DNA from: Cellvibrionaceae bacterium
GTDB taxonomy: Bacteria > Pseudomonadota > Gammaproteobacteria > Pseudomonadales > Cellvibrionaceae
Direction of reading: 5' to 3'
DNA: 51,094 bases
NCBI GenBank assembly: GCA_002707785.1
Contig: PANW01000082.1
Location: 1 to 51,094, forward strand
Under the pieces are notes generated by a model that was not told the origin of the DNA, searched no databases, and saw only the letters and a program-made list of their open reading frames with translations. This document shows positions 16,959 through 26,182 of the stretch, in pieces; position 1 is the first letter of the stretch, and the number at the start of each line of letters is the position of its first letter. The position numbers and the translations under genes are program-made.

Positions 16959-18491
16959 TCAAGCATTACGCAGCTGATCTTTAAGTACTTTTCCCGCTGC
17001 ATTGCGAGGCAAGGCCTCTACGAAGCGGTATTTGCGAGGTATCTTGTAGCCGGCAATATGGTCTCGACAAAAGTCGATCAATGCACTGTCACTAGGCAGC
17101 TGTCCCTCAGTAGCAACACATACAGCAACCACGGCCTCACCGAATTTTTCATCCGGCTCACCAATAACGGCAACATCAGCAATACCCTCGTGAGTAACCA
17201 GCGCGGCTTCCACCTCAGCGGGATAAACATTTTCACCACCACTGACGATCATGTCTTTGAGCCTATCTTTGATGTATAGATAACCATCATCATCCAGATA
17301 ACCGGCATCCCCACTGTGATACCACCCCCCCTCTAGAGCGCTTGCGGTCTTTTCTGGCAATCGCCAATAGCCCTGCATCATTTGGGCCCCACTTAACAGA
17401 ATCTCACCAACCTCACCGCTGGGGCAGTCCTGACGAGTCTCTGGATCCACAACCTTAACCTGATTAAAAGGCGCCACACGCCCGCAAGATCGCAACAATT
17501 CCGGTTGCGTGGCTAATGCTCGGCGATGATCGTCAGGCGTCAACCAAATTACACCCGTCACCATTTCGGTCATGCCAAAGCCTTGCTGAAAATCACAACC
17601 TAACGTCTCCACTGCATCGACCAGCTGAGACACCGAAATAGGAGAACCCCCATAAGTAACGCTCAGCAACGAGCTCAAGTCACCCGTAAACTGTTTTGCA
17701 GCAGCAACAACGGCATGCAACATCGCAGGCACCAACAATGTATCGCTCACGCGGTAGGTCTCAATGGACTGCAGCACCTTTAAAGGCTCAAATTGCGGCA
17801 AAATGACAACGGGGCGGCCAATAGACAGCGCCGCCAACGCCAACGTAAATGCAGCAGCGTGAAATAAAGGCGCAACAGCCAAATGCGGTGTGCCCTCCGC
17901 TCTGTGCGGTGGCATTGTCGCGTAGGCGGAAAGAAACGAAACCAACTGCCGATGCGAAATCATCACACCTTTGGGGCGCCCAGTCGTTCCCGAGGTGTAC
18001 ATTTGGTATACCGTATCGTCTTCAAGTACAGACAAAGGCAATAATTGAACACCGCTGCCCGCTTGTAGAAATTCAGATTTTGAGCACTCTTGAGACTTCA
18101 CCTCACCTGCTAAAACCACAACATCAAGCTGGTTAGTGCACGCCATCGCTCTTACTGCAGGCATCAGTGACTCACTACCGACCAACAACACCGTAGCATC
18201 TGCGTCGCCGACGATATAATCCAGCTCTTTGGCGGCAAGACGGAAGTTCAGCGGTAAATACACCGCACCAAGCCTTACGCAAGCGTAAAATACGATTAGC
18301 TGCTCTATCGAATTTTCTGACAAAACTGCAACACGTTGATGGGCGACAACTCCCCGGGCCTGTAATGCTTGCGCGTACTGACTAATTAAAAGATGCAACT
18401 GTCCGTAGGTAATATTGTGCTGCCCTTGGATTAGGCAAGGGCTATCTCTGTACGCCCGTGAAAAGTACTCCAAATGCTCATGCACCAACAT
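16959..18491 (-). CDS. AMP-forming acyl-CoA synthetase
   Basis: A 510-residue ANL-superfamily ligase that activates a carboxylic acid with ATP and CoA. The P-loop YTSGTTGRPKGVMISH lies at about 165-180, the hinge/ATP motif YHSGDAGYLD with KDRLKDMIVSGGENVYPAEVE follows, and the C-terminal catalytic Lys is in PRNAAGK. It resembles medium/long-chain or cyclohexane-carboxylate-type ligases; the chain preference is unknown. It is the first gene of the minus-strand run ligase, TetR 2, GFA, ALDH. It lies downstream of TonB receptor 2, with a terminator between. Confidence 0.92.
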   Translation of the reverse strand: MLVHEHLEYFSRAYRDSPCLIQGQHNITYGQLHLLISQYAQALQARGVVAHQRVAVLSENSIEQLIVFYACVRLGAVYLPLNFRLAAKELDYIVGDADATVLLVGSESLMPAVRAMACTNQLDVVVLAGEVKSQECSKSEFLQAGSGVQLLPLSVLEDDTVYQMYTSGTTGRPKGVMISHRQLVSFLSAYATMPPHRAEGTPHLAVAPLFHAAAFTLALAALSIGRPVVILPQFEPLKVLQSIETYRVSDTLLVPAMLHAVVAAAKQFTGDLSSLLSVTYGGSPISVSQLVDAVETLGCDFQQGFGMTEMVTGVIWLTPDDHRRALATQPELLRSCGRVAPFNQVKVVDPETRQDCPSGEVGEILLSGAQMMQGYWRLPEKTASALEGGWYHSGDAGYLDDDGYLYIKDRLKDMIVSGGENVYPAEVEAALVTHEGIADVAVIGEPDEKFGEAVVAVCVATEGQLPSDSALIDFCRDHIAGYKIPRKYRFVEALPRNAAGKVLKDQLRNA

Positions 18492-18532
18492 AACAATCCC
18501 ACCCGATACCGGTTAAAAATTTAATCGAAAAT

Positions 18533-18558
18533 AAAAAAGGCCGGCCTTTCGGCCAGCC
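18533..18558 (-). terminator. rho-independent terminator after TonB receptor 2
   Basis: On the minus strand GGCTGGCC-GAAA-GGCCGGCC (one G-T pair) is followed by six T (complement of 18533-18538). It lies 48 bp after the receptor stop. Confidence 0.88.
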
Positions 18559-18605
18559 ATAAGATGACCTTTAGTTAGTCAAGCTAACCTCAGAGAGAAC
18601 GGCCA

Positions 18606-21086
18606 TTAGAAGTTGTATCTCGCCTCGACTCCATAAGTTCTGGGCTCGCCGCGCACTAAGTCGTCTGCCATAAACGCCGACGTATCAAAACCTGAAACGT
18701 AATAAACTTTATCGGTTAAGTTCTTGCCCCAGAGTGATAGCTCCACATCATCCGACAGATACGACAAACGCATATCAAGCAACGTATAGGCATCTTGTGA
18801 TTGATTCGAATCACCAGGGCCATTCAAGCTGGTCTTTGAATCATTGAATGGATCAAACCAAATGTTGTCCTGATAACGTACAACGCCGGATAACTCCAAC
18901 GTCCCATCACCTATCGTCATCATTTCCCAGTTGGTAAACAGGCTCGCGGATTTTGAAGGTGCAAAGGGGAATTCGTTTCCACCAATGTCCAAACCATTCA
19001 CGACAACACCATCTTCATACTCGGTATCTAAAACACCAAAACTCACACCGACATAGACCGTTTCACTAACCACAGCTTCAACTTCGACCTCAAGGCCTTT
19101 CATTTCCCCTGAAGCATTTCTCAAGAAGCTTGTAGCACCCAGGACTTCCTGAACCTGCTGATCGTCATACTTTGCTAAAAATAACGTCGCATTGACCTGT
19201 ACACGTTCATCCAAGAAGCGGGATTTAATACCGACTTCATAATTGTCGACAAACTCGGGCTCTACGAAGGTCACCTGCGATTCCGATTGCGATGCCTTGC
19301 CGTTAAAAGTACCGGCGCGGTACCCGCGACTGTAGCTCGCAAAAGTCATTACGTCGTCTGTCCATTGATAATCGGCAATTAAGCGCCCTGTATACTCATC
19401 CGAAGCCCCCTCAAGCGGAGCGAGCGTCTGGGCCTGATCGGGCACTGGGTTTAATGGAATTGCGTTGTATTGCGCGGTGTTGGTTGGCAGATCGTAGAAG
19501 GTGGAGCGTAAATTACTCAGCTCAAAGTCGTCTTCGGTGTAACGCAAACCAAACGTGACCGTTAGCTGATCTGTAAAATCGTGCGCGCCTTCAAAGTATA
19601 TCGCCTGCGACTCGCGCGTTTGAGTGAACTGAGAGACCGCTCTGAACCCTGTTCCTAACAAAACCGGATCACCTTGAAACGCACCTAGCTCAAAATATGA
19701 ATCAACCGGCGGATTGAAAGCAGGAAAAGCACTTAACCCGGCGTCTGTGAGCGCATCGGCTATACCTTGCGCCAACGGAATTGACACCCCTAAAGCGGCA
19801 AAAGTCGCCGTTGGTATACCGGCTAAATCTTCTTGTGGTCCAAAAAATATTTCGTCATTGCGCGTGCGAACTTCATCTTCGCCATAGTAGATACCAGCGA
19901 TCACACGAGTATCGCCCAAGTCCCACGAAACTCTAAGATCCTGGTTAAACTGATCAAACTCCGAATTGAAGTCGACGAAACACGCCTGAATAGGAAGGCC
20001 ATCACAATCGCGCGGCACCCCCATCTCACCTTCAAGATACCCAGTAATTGATGTCAGGGTAATGCTATCAGACAACTGCCATGTCAAGGTTAAGCCGTAA
20101 TCATCAGCACTCGACGTGTACTTACCGGTTTGATCCGCTACTGCTTCATCTTCATCAGTAGCGCCAAACATTTCACGGTTATAACCAAAGATATTGGCAT
20201 AAGCCCCCGTCGCATTTGCAGGCCCAAACTCATTAACAATAGAGGCTGCCCCGATGGGCTCCGCCTCGCCATGGGTCGCGACAAATATCGCCTCAAATTC
20301 ATAACTCGGCGCCCACACGATCGTTGCGCGGTACGCACGGTCATCAACCGAGCCGTAGTCCTCATCGGTCAATGCCGATACGGCTTTAGTTCCTGGCGCG
20401 CCTGTGAGTAGTTCAGGCAGGCTTTGGATTGTTTGCGGCGTTTTGTTTTCGATGTAACCATCGCCCTGGTTTTCAGTCAGCGCCAACCTCACCGCAAGCT
20501 TGTCTTCAATCAGGGTCGTCTCGGCAGCCGCCTCAACACTCCAACGATTGTAATTACCGTACTTACCCTTAATGTAGCCTTCAAATTCACCAACGCCATT
20601 GAACTCTGGCTTCTCGGTGTGGACTGATATTGCACCGCCGGTCGTGTTGCGACCAAACAGCGTACCCTGAGGGCCACGAATCACTTCAATACGCTCTAGA
20701 TCAAACAACTGCATACCATGGGTAGGGCGAAACTGCTTATAGTCTTCATTAACATAAAACCCAATTGGTGAGGCTGCGTTAGGGTTAAATTCGTTGGCAA
20801 CACTAACACCACGCAACGCAAAGTTTGGCTGCGTACGCCCAAACGGCGAGGTCACCACCAGAGACGGCACCATACCGGTCATTTCTGAGGTTTCAGTTAT
20901 ACCGCGCTTCTCCATTGCCTGGGCGTCCATTGCGGTAACCGCCAGCGGTACTGTTTGTTGTGACTCGGCACGCTTTGTGGCCGTAACAACCACCTCTTCG
21001 AGCATTAAATCGGCGCTAGAACCAACACTAACGGCGCCAGAAATAACGGCTACGGCTGCCGTTAGCTTTGATCGTACGAATATCAT
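18606..21086 (-). CDS. TonB-dependent outer-membrane receptor 2
   Basis: An 826-residue receptor with a signal peptide ending near VGSS, TonB-box-like EEVVVTATK, a plug with IEVIRGPQGTLFGRNTTGG, a barrel, and a C-terminal aromatic ending (EARYNF). The frame is open upstream to 21191, but ATG 21086 has GAGGAGAG at ideal spacing and begins a proper signal peptide (MIFVRSKLTAAVAVISGA). The longer form would also swallow an operator. It is a close paralogue of receptor 1, so the locus holds a duplicated import function, perhaps for two related substrates or forms. Type-1 and type-2 operators lie upstream. Confidence 0.93.
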   Translation of the reverse strand: MIFVRSKLTAAVAVISGAVSVGSSADLMLEEVVVTATKRAESQQTVPLAVTAMDAQAMEKRGITETSEMTGMVPSLVVTSPFGRTQPNFALRGVSVANEFNPNAASPIGFYVNEDYKQFRPTHGMQLFDLERIEVIRGPQGTLFGRNTTGGAISVHTEKPEFNGVGEFEGYIKGKYGNYNRWSVEAAAETTLIEDKLAVRLALTENQGDGYIENKTPQTIQSLPELLTGAPGTKAVSALTDEDYGSVDDRAYRATIVWAPSYEFEAIFVATHGEAEPIGAASIVNEFGPANATGAYANIFGYNREMFGATDEDEAVADQTGKYTSSADDYGLTLTWQLSDSITLTSITGYLEGEMGVPRDCDGLPIQACFVDFNSEFDQFNQDLRVSWDLGDTRVIAGIYYGEDEVRTRNDEIFFGPQEDLAGIPTATFAALGVSIPLAQGIADALTDAGLSAFPAFNPPVDSYFELGAFQGDPVLLGTGFRAVSQFTQTRESQAIYFEGAHDFTDQLTVTFGLRYTEDDFELSNLRSTFYDLPTNTAQYNAIPLNPVPDQAQTLAPLEGASDEYTGRLIADYQWTDDVMTFASYSRGYRAGTFNGKASQSESQVTFVEPEFVDNYEVGIKSRFLDERVQVNATLFLAKYDDQQVQEVLGATSFLRNASGEMKGLEVEVEAVVSETVYVGVSFGVLDTEYEDGVVVNGLDIGGNEFPFAPSKSASLFTNWEMMTIGDGTLELSGVVRYQDNIWFDPFNDSKTSLNGPGDSNQSQDAYTLLDMRLSYLSDDVELSLWGKNLTDKVYYVSGFDTSAFMADDLVRGEPRTYGVEARYNF

Positions 21087-21174
21087 CTGAGCTCTCCTCA
21101 TTATATTTTTTATCGCTTCAAGCACGAACAAGGAGTCATCCGAATCCGTCACTAGAGACTGTATTAACTCGCAT

Positions 21175-21215
21175 ATTGAAAACTCTGTCAATATATTATT
21201 GATAACATAATCAAT
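21175..21215. promoter_or_regulatory. two type-1 operators before TonB receptor 2
   Basis: ATTGAT-AACATA-ATCAAT (21198-21215) is an exact copy. ATTGAA-AACTCT-GTCAAT (21175-21192) has one mismatch in the left arm. They lie 88-130 bp upstream of the receptor start, in an AT-rich promoter region. Confidence 0.7.
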
Positions 21216-21304
21216 AATATATTAAAAAATATAAGTCAGACTCATTAATTAAAATCTAATAAAAGAAGCAAAATATATACTATTTTGAAATTAATCAGAC
21301 TAAA

Positions 21305-21321
21305 AGTGAGTTAGACTCAAA
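21305..21321. promoter_or_regulatory. type-2 operator
   Basis: AGTGAG-TTAGA-CTCAAA shares its layout and right arm with the sites at 12465 and 29799. It is about 220 bp upstream of TonB receptor 2 and close to the terminator of the next gene. A weaker copy (ATAAG-TCAGA-CTCAT) lies at 21231-21245. The 312-bp gap 21087-21398 contains no visible gene, only these sites and a terminator. Confidence 0.45.
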
Positions 21322-21342
21322 CATAATCCGGAGTTATAGACG

Positions 21343-21373
21343 AAAAAAACCCGCACTCCTCACGAAGCACGGG
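21343..21373 (-). terminator. rho-independent terminator after the PF10118 gene
   Basis: On the minus strand CCCGTGCT pairs with AGTGCGGG (two G-T pairs) around an 8-base loop, and seven T follow. It lies 25 bp past the stop of the metal-dependent hydrolase gene. Confidence 0.75.
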
Positions 21374-21398
21374 CAAGAACGGGAAGCATCAATATTCG

Positions 21399-22280
21399 TT
21401 AAACCGTCTCGTAAGCTCGCTCCGCCATTTTATTGAGCGACAACGTTTGCGAAGCAATCTCTAACACCTCATCACACCCTTTTGGCGGCTTTAGGTTAAT
21501 CGGGTTGTACCATGGGCTAAATGCACGCAATACCCTCGGCACGATGAATGTCGTCATCCCCATATAAGAGCGGAATTTTCTCCAGCGGCCCCTTATGCCG
21601 CCATCAATACGACCGGCTTCAACATCTTGACGCAGCATGTACTCACTCAGAGGAATCGCAAAACCCAATAAATGCGACATTGCTTTGACAATGCCGTGCA
21701 CTCGGCCCCAATAACTCCCATAGAGTGCTTCAACAACGTTAAAGGCACAGCAACGGTGTTCGTACTCCTCAGACAAGTGCCAGCGCCATAGCGATAAGGT
21801 CACCAAATCTACATCTTTTTCGGTGAGACGCCGATTAGCCTGAACTAGAAAATACTCGGCCAAAATAGGACCTACTGTCTCAAAGCCTTCGGCGTAATGC
21901 ATACAGAAGCGCAAGTCCATCTCCTTGTCGTAGCGGACATAATCGGCTTTGAGACGGCTTAGATGGGTATCGATCTCGGGATAAAACCCAGACTCAGCGA
22001 CCTTCTCATTAAACTTTAAATGAGCCTTAGTGTGGTTGGCCTCCTGTTGGCAAAATAATTCACAGTCAGCAAATAAATCCTCGCGCTCAGCGGGAAGGTG
22101 CTTTTTAGCGCGCGCCAGCGCGCGGATAAGGTGCCCCTCCAACATCGGCAACCCAATGCTTACGGCATTCCAGAACTGCGCCAGCTCAGGGTCAGACGGC
22201 AACCAATTTATCTTTGCCTCAGAGAAGTCCGCCTCAATCTTGCGCACGACCAACTCACCATCAACCTTAGATCCACTCAT
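21399..22280 (-). CDS. metal-dependent hydrolase-like protein (PF10118)
   Basis: A 293-residue cytosolic helical protein of the 'predicted metal-dependent hydrolase' family (COG3687). It is rich in Glu/His motifs that could hold a diiron or other metal site: EANHTKAH, HYAEGFETVG, EEYEHRC. Family members often sit in hydrocarbon- and steroid-degradation loci, but no reaction has been firmly shown to my knowledge, so the role is open. The ferritin-like spacing of Glu and His would also suit an oxygenase. ATG 22280 has GGAGG upstream. It is divergent from a rubredoxin over a three-operator region, which suggests the two are co-controlled. Confidence 0.82.
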   Translation of the reverse strand: MSGSKVDGELVVRKIEADFSEAKINWLPSDPELAQFWNAVSIGLPMLEGHLIRALARAKKHLPAEREDLFADCELFCQQEANHTKAHLKFNEKVAESGFYPEIDTHLSRLKADYVRYDKEMDLRFCMHYAEGFETVGPILAEYFLVQANRRLTEKDVDLVTLSLWRWHLSEEYEHRCCAFNVVEALYGSYWGRVHGIVKAMSHLLGFAIPLSEYMLRQDVEAGRIDGGIRGRWRKFRSYMGMTTFIVPRVLRAFSPWYNPINLKPPKGCDEVLEIASQTLSLNKMAERAYETV

Positions 22281-22320
22281 ACCCTAACCTCCAGTGCTTA
22301 CAGCAACCAAGTACGCTGCT

Positions 22321-22405
22321 ATTGATAAAATACTCAATAATATAATAGCCCGCAATTAACAAATCTGTCAATAAATTACGAGGCATTATTGACAGATTTA
22401 TCAAT
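22321..22405. promoter_or_regulatory. array of three type-1 operators in the PF10118/rubredoxin divergent region
   Basis: ATTGAC-AGATTT-ATCAAT (22388-22405) is exact. ATTGAT-AAAATA-CTCAAT (22321-22338) and ATTAAC-AAATCT-GTCAAT (22355-22372) each have one mismatch. Starts are 34 and 33 bp apart, the same phasing as the array at 12366-12448. The first lies 41 bp before the PF10118 start and the last 76 bp before the rubredoxin start. Confidence 0.75.
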
Positions 22406-22481
22406 ATATTGTTTTATAGCGCCTAACACGCCAATCAACGGCGTTTTAAACCGTAATCAGTATCCTGAAGTGAGGTATCTA

Positions 22482-22646
22482 ATGAGCCAATGGCACTGTG
22501 TCATCTGTGACTGGACCTATGACGAAGCTCTCGGCGACCCAGAATCTGGCGTCGCACCGGGCACAAAATTTGAGGACATACCAGACGACTGGATGTGCCC
22601 AGATTGCGGTGTCGGTAAAGACGATTTCGAATTAATCGAGAACTAG
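22482..22646 (+). CDS. rubredoxin (AlkG type)
   Basis: A 54-residue one-iron electron carrier. The Fe(Cys)4 ligands are C6, C9, C39 and C42 in CVIC and CPDC, and the surroundings (Y-x-E-x-x-GDPE, [12 protein letters not shown]) are those of rubredoxins serving alkane hydroxylases. The frame is open from 22389, but ATG 22482 with GAGGT upstream gives the normal rubredoxin length. No AlkB-type hydroxylase or rubredoxin reductase is present in the window, so its partner is unknown. The divergent PF10118 metalloprotein is one candidate. It is 77 bp upstream of the thiolase and probably starts that operon. Confidence 0.93.
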   Translation: MSQWHCVICDWTYDEALGDPESGVAPGTKFEDIPDDWMCPDCGVGKDDFELIEN

Positions 22647-22723
22647 CCATATTCACCAACCGCAATATGCCGCCTAGGGCTACCGCCCTCCCTTTTCACT
22701 TTTGCTACCAATAAGAGACCACA

Positions 22724-23932
22724 ATGACCCATACCGCCTATATCTACGATGCCGTGCGCACACCACGAAGCAAGGGCAAAGCCGACGGAAAACTGCATGA
22801 AGTCAAACCCATCGACCTAGGTGCCGGACTGCTTCGCACAATCAGTGAGCGCCATCAACTCGACACCTCCTATGTCGATGACGTGGTAATGGGCTGCGTA
22901 ACACCCATCGGCGAACAGGGTAGTGATATCGCTAAAATGATCGTTCAAAACGCAGACTGGGACGAGTCAGTGGCGGGCGTTCAACTCGATCGCTTCTGTG
23001 CTTCGGGCCTTGAGGCCGTCAACATTGCCGCTCAAAAAATCGCCTCTGGCTGGGAGGAGCTGGTCGTCGCCGGCGGTGTAGAAAGCATGTCCCGTGTCGC
23101 CATGGGCTCCAATGGTGGCGTCATGGGAGGAGACGCCAGCTTCAGCCTAAACACCGGTTTCGTGCCGCAGGGCCTAGGCGCTGATGCCATCGCAATGCTC
23201 GATGGCTACAGCCGTGAAGATGTAGACAATATTGCGGTCATCTCGCAGCAGCGCGCCCATCACGCCAACCAAAATGGTTATTTTGAGCGCTCGGTTATCC
23301 CAGTTACCGATAAAAACGGGCTGACGATTATCGCCAAAGACGACTTCATCAAACCCGACACCAGCTTAGAAGTACTGGCGCAGCTAAAACCGTCTTTTAC
23401 GGCATTGGGCAAAGCTGGCTTCAACGATATTTTGATCCAAAAATACAACCACCTCAGCCAGATTGATCACGTCCACACCCCTGGTAATTCATCGGGCATC
23501 GTAGATGGTGCCAGTGCCGTTTTGATTGGCAGTGAAAAGGCTGGTAAAGACCTACAACTTACGCCACGCGGACGCATTGTTGCCACCGCGGTACTCGCTA
23601 GCGACCCAACAATTATGCTGGCCGGCCCAGGCCCAGCGGCAAAAAAGTGTCTCGCCAAAGCTGGGCTTAGCGCAAACGACATCGACCTATGGGAAATCAA
23701 CGAAGCCTTTGCTTCGGTTGTGCTGCGCTACATGAAAGACCTCGACCTCGATATTGAACACACCAATGTCAATGGCGGCTCCATTGCAATGGGGCACCCC
23801 CTAGGTGCAACGGGTGGCATGCTGGTGAGCATCATGCTCGACGAACTAGAGAGACGTAACCTCAAGCGCGCCATGCTGTCACTGTGTGTGGGTGGCGGCA
23901 TGGGAATTTCCACCATCATTGAACGCCTATAA
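22724..23932 (+). CDS. acetyl-CoA C-acyltransferase (thiolase)
   Basis: A 402-residue thiolase that splits 3-ketoacyl-CoA with CoA. The nucleophile is C92 in RFCASG. The His motif is GGSIAMGHPLGATGG, and the second Cys lies in CVGGGMG near the C-terminus. Length and motifs match FadA-type degradative thiolases. It is followed after 24 bp by the FadB-like gene, so the two form a fadAB-like pair in the order thiolase then multifunctional enzyme, the reverse of E. coli fadBA. The ribosome site is weak (AAGAGA). Confidence 0.93.
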   Translation: MTHTAYIYDAVRTPRSKGKADGKLHEVKPIDLGAGLLRTISERHQLDTSYVDDVVMGCVTPIGEQGSDIAKMIVQNADWDESVAGVQLDRFCASGLEAVNIAAQKIASGWEELVVAGGVESMSRVAMGSNGGVMGGDASFSLNTGFVPQGLGADAIAMLDGYSREDVDNIAVISQQRAHHANQNGYFERSVIPVTDKNGLTIIAKDDFIKPDTSLEVLAQLKPSFTALGKAGFNDILIQKYNHLSQIDHVHTPGNSSGIVDGASAVLIGSEKAGKDLQLTPRGRIVATAVLASDPTIMLAGPGPAAKKCLAKAGLSANDIDLWEINEAFASVVLRYMKDLDLDIEHTNVNGGSIAMGHPLGATGGMLVSIMLDELERRNLKRAMLSLCVGGGMGISTIIERL

Positions 23933-23956
23933 CCACTGAACACTGGAATAATAAGT

Positions 23957-26101
23957 ATGACTATCTTTCACTACGAAAAAGACGCTGACAATATTGTCAC
24001 CGTCACCATGGACATGAGCGGCAGTGTAAACGCCATGAACCGCGAATATCGACAAGCAATGGGCGACACTGTCAGCCGTCTGGAGAGCGAGCCGAATCTT
24101 GCAGGTGTGGTACTGGCATCCGCTAAAAAAGTCTTTCTGGCTGGCGGTGACCTACACGAAATACTCGCTATCGAAAAAGGCGACGAACAAGCATTTCTCG
24201 ATATCAGCCTGCAAATTAAAGACCACCTAAGACGCTTAGAAAAACTCCCCGTACCTATTGTCGCCGCCATTAATGGCGCTGCTCTCGGCGGCGGGCTAGA
24301 GCTTTGTCTGGCGTGCAACCACCGCATTGCCTACCATCACAAATCGGTACAGCTTGGCCTGCCCGAGGTTAGCCTTGGCCTGCTGCCAGGCGCCGGCGGG
24401 ATAGTCCGACTTGTCAACTTAATCGGGCTTGAAGCCTCACTACCCTACTTAATGGAAGGCAAGAAATTTACACCCGCACAAGGGCTAAAAAACGGACTCA
24501 TTCATGACGTCACCGAAGACGTCGCCGACCTAATTCCCAGAGCCAAAGCGTTTATTCTCAATAACCGCCACGACGCCCACAGCTACACCCAACCCTGGGA
24601 TCGCAAAGGCCACAAAATCCCCGCTGGCGACGCAGATACACCGGCTAATAACCGCCTTATCACGCTTGCCGCACCAGCACTGCGAAAAAAAACACAGGGC
24701 CTTCTGCCTGCGCCTGAGCAAATTTTGGATGTCGCTGTCGACGCCGCTAGAATCGGCTTCGACGCCGCTCTACTGGCGGAGTCACGCGCCCTAACCTATC
24801 TGGTTGTCACGCCACAAGCGAAGAATATGATCAACACATTCTTCTTCCAGATGAACCAAATCAACGGTGGCGCCAGCCGTCCAAGCAACATCGAAAAGAG
24901 CACCGTAAAGAAACTAGGTATTCTCGGTGCCGGCATGATGGGGCAAGGGATTGCCTACAGCGCCGCTAGCGTCGGCATCGAAGTCGTTTTAAAAGACATC
25001 TCGCTAGCCAGCGCCGAAAAAGGTAAAGCGTACAGCGAGAAAATCCTGCAAAAAAATGTCGAACGCGGACGCATCAACGACACACAAAAATCTGATACCT
25101 TGGCCCTGATTACCGCAACAGATCAAGACCAAGACCTGATAAATTGCGACCTGATCATCGAAGCCGTCTTTGAAAACATGGCACTAAAGCACAGCATCAC
25201 CAAAACCTGTGAACCCCAACTCGCTACCGGCGGAGTATGGGCATCGAACACCTCAACACTACCTATTTCCATGCTGGCAGAGGCTAGCAAAAACGCCAAA
25301 AATTTTGTCGGCATGCACTTTTTTTCGCCTGTCGACAAAATGCCACTGGTCGAAATTATCTGCGGCAAGGAAACCTCCGACGAGACTCTCGCCAAGGCAT
25401 TTGACTTTACACGGCAAATTAAGAAAACCCCAATCGTTGTCAACGACTCGCCAGGATTCTTTACATCCCGCGTGATTATGACCTATCTCGACGAGGGCGT
25501 TCGCTTGCTGACCGAAGGCCTCGCGGCCGAGCGCATTGACAACCTTGGGCGCGCCATTGGCATGCCCGTCGGCCCATTAGCCATTCACGACGAAACCTCC
25601 CAACAGCTCACTAAGAATATCTTTGAGGCTTGGGACAACCTCGGACTTGAATCACCAATTGGCGACACCCGCATTACCATGGAAGTCATCACCACACTCA
25701 TTGATGAGCACAATCGCGGTGGCCGACATCATGGTGGCGGATTTTACGAGTACCCAAGCGATAGCCCAAAGACGATCTGGCCACCGCTCATCGATTTGTT
25801 TAGAGATGTTAAAGCAGACATGTCCGACGACGACATCAAGGATCGTTTATTGTTCAGGCCTGTCATTGAAGCGCTCAACTGTTTACAACATAACGTGTTA
25901 CGCTCGGCAGCCGATGGCAACATTGGATCAATCATGGGGATTGGCGCCCCGACCTGGACTGGTGGCTACCTGCAGTTTGTCAATACTTATGGCCTGCAGC
26001 GCTTCATCGATCGCTGTGATCAACTGAGTGCGAAGTACGGAGAGCGCTTGAGCGCCCCCGCTATTGTCAAACAAACTATTGAAGCAGGCGAAAATTTTTA
26101 G
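23957..26101 (+). CDS. FadB-like enoyl-CoA hydratase / 3-hydroxyacyl-CoA dehydrogenase
   Basis: A 714-residue bifunctional beta-oxidation enzyme. The N-terminal crotonase domain (about 1-200) has the oxyanion and active-site regions AAINGAALGGGLELCLAC and LGLPEVSLGLLPGAGG. The NAD-binding domain begins near residue 318 with LGILGAGMMGQG, followed by the HAD catalytic MHFFSPVDKMPLVEI region and two C-terminal HAD domains. It is translated with the thiolase upstream as one transcript and ends at a clear terminator. It would carry hydration and oxidation of acyl-CoAs made after the ligase step. Confidence 0.94.
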   Translation: MTIFHYEKDADNIVTVTMDMSGSVNAMNREYRQAMGDTVSRLESEPNLAGVVLASAKKVFLAGGDLHEILAIEKGDEQAFLDISLQIKDHLRRLEKLPVPIVAAINGAALGGGLELCLACNHRIAYHHKSVQLGLPEVSLGLLPGAGGIVRLVNLIGLEASLPYLMEGKKFTPAQGLKNGLIHDVTEDVADLIPRAKAFILNNRHDAHSYTQPWDRKGHKIPAGDADTPANNRLITLAAPALRKKTQGLLPAPEQILDVAVDAARIGFDAALLAESRALTYLVVTPQAKNMINTFFFQMNQINGGASRPSNIEKSTVKKLGILGAGMMGQGIAYSAASVGIEVVLKDISLASAEKGKAYSEKILQKNVERGRINDTQKSDTLALITATDQDQDLINCDLIIEAVFENMALKHSITKTCEPQLATGGVWASNTSTLPISMLAEASKNAKNFVGMHFFSPVDKMPLVEIICGKETSDETLAKAFDFTRQIKKTPIVVNDSPGFFTSRVIMTYLDEGVRLLTEGLAAERIDNLGRAIGMPVGPLAIHDETSQQLTKNIFEAWDNLGLESPIGDTRITMEVITTLIDEHNRGGRHHGGGFYEYPSDSPKTIWPPLIDLFRDVKADMSDDDIKDRLLFRPVIEALNCLQHNVLRSAADGNIGSIMGIGAPTWTGGYLQFVNTYGLQRFIDRCDQLSAKYGERLSAPAIVKQTIEAGENF

Positions 26102-26113
26102 TCAATACCCAAC

Positions 26114-26143
26114 ATAAAACCTGCCCTCATGGGCAGGTTTTAT
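26114..26143. terminator. bidirectional terminator
   Basis: A 13-bp perfect stem (CCTGCCC/GGGCAGG core with A and T flanks) with a 4-base loop lies 13 bp after the FadB-like stop and 40 bp from the convergent reductase gene. Confidence 0.88.
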
Positions 26144-26182
26144 GTCTCATACACAACACATTCCAAAGCGACAGCGTAATGA

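Noticed and set aside
20138-20627. Overlapping small frames inside TonB receptor 2
   Set aside because: They follow the codon phase of the receptor gene and show no independent start signals.
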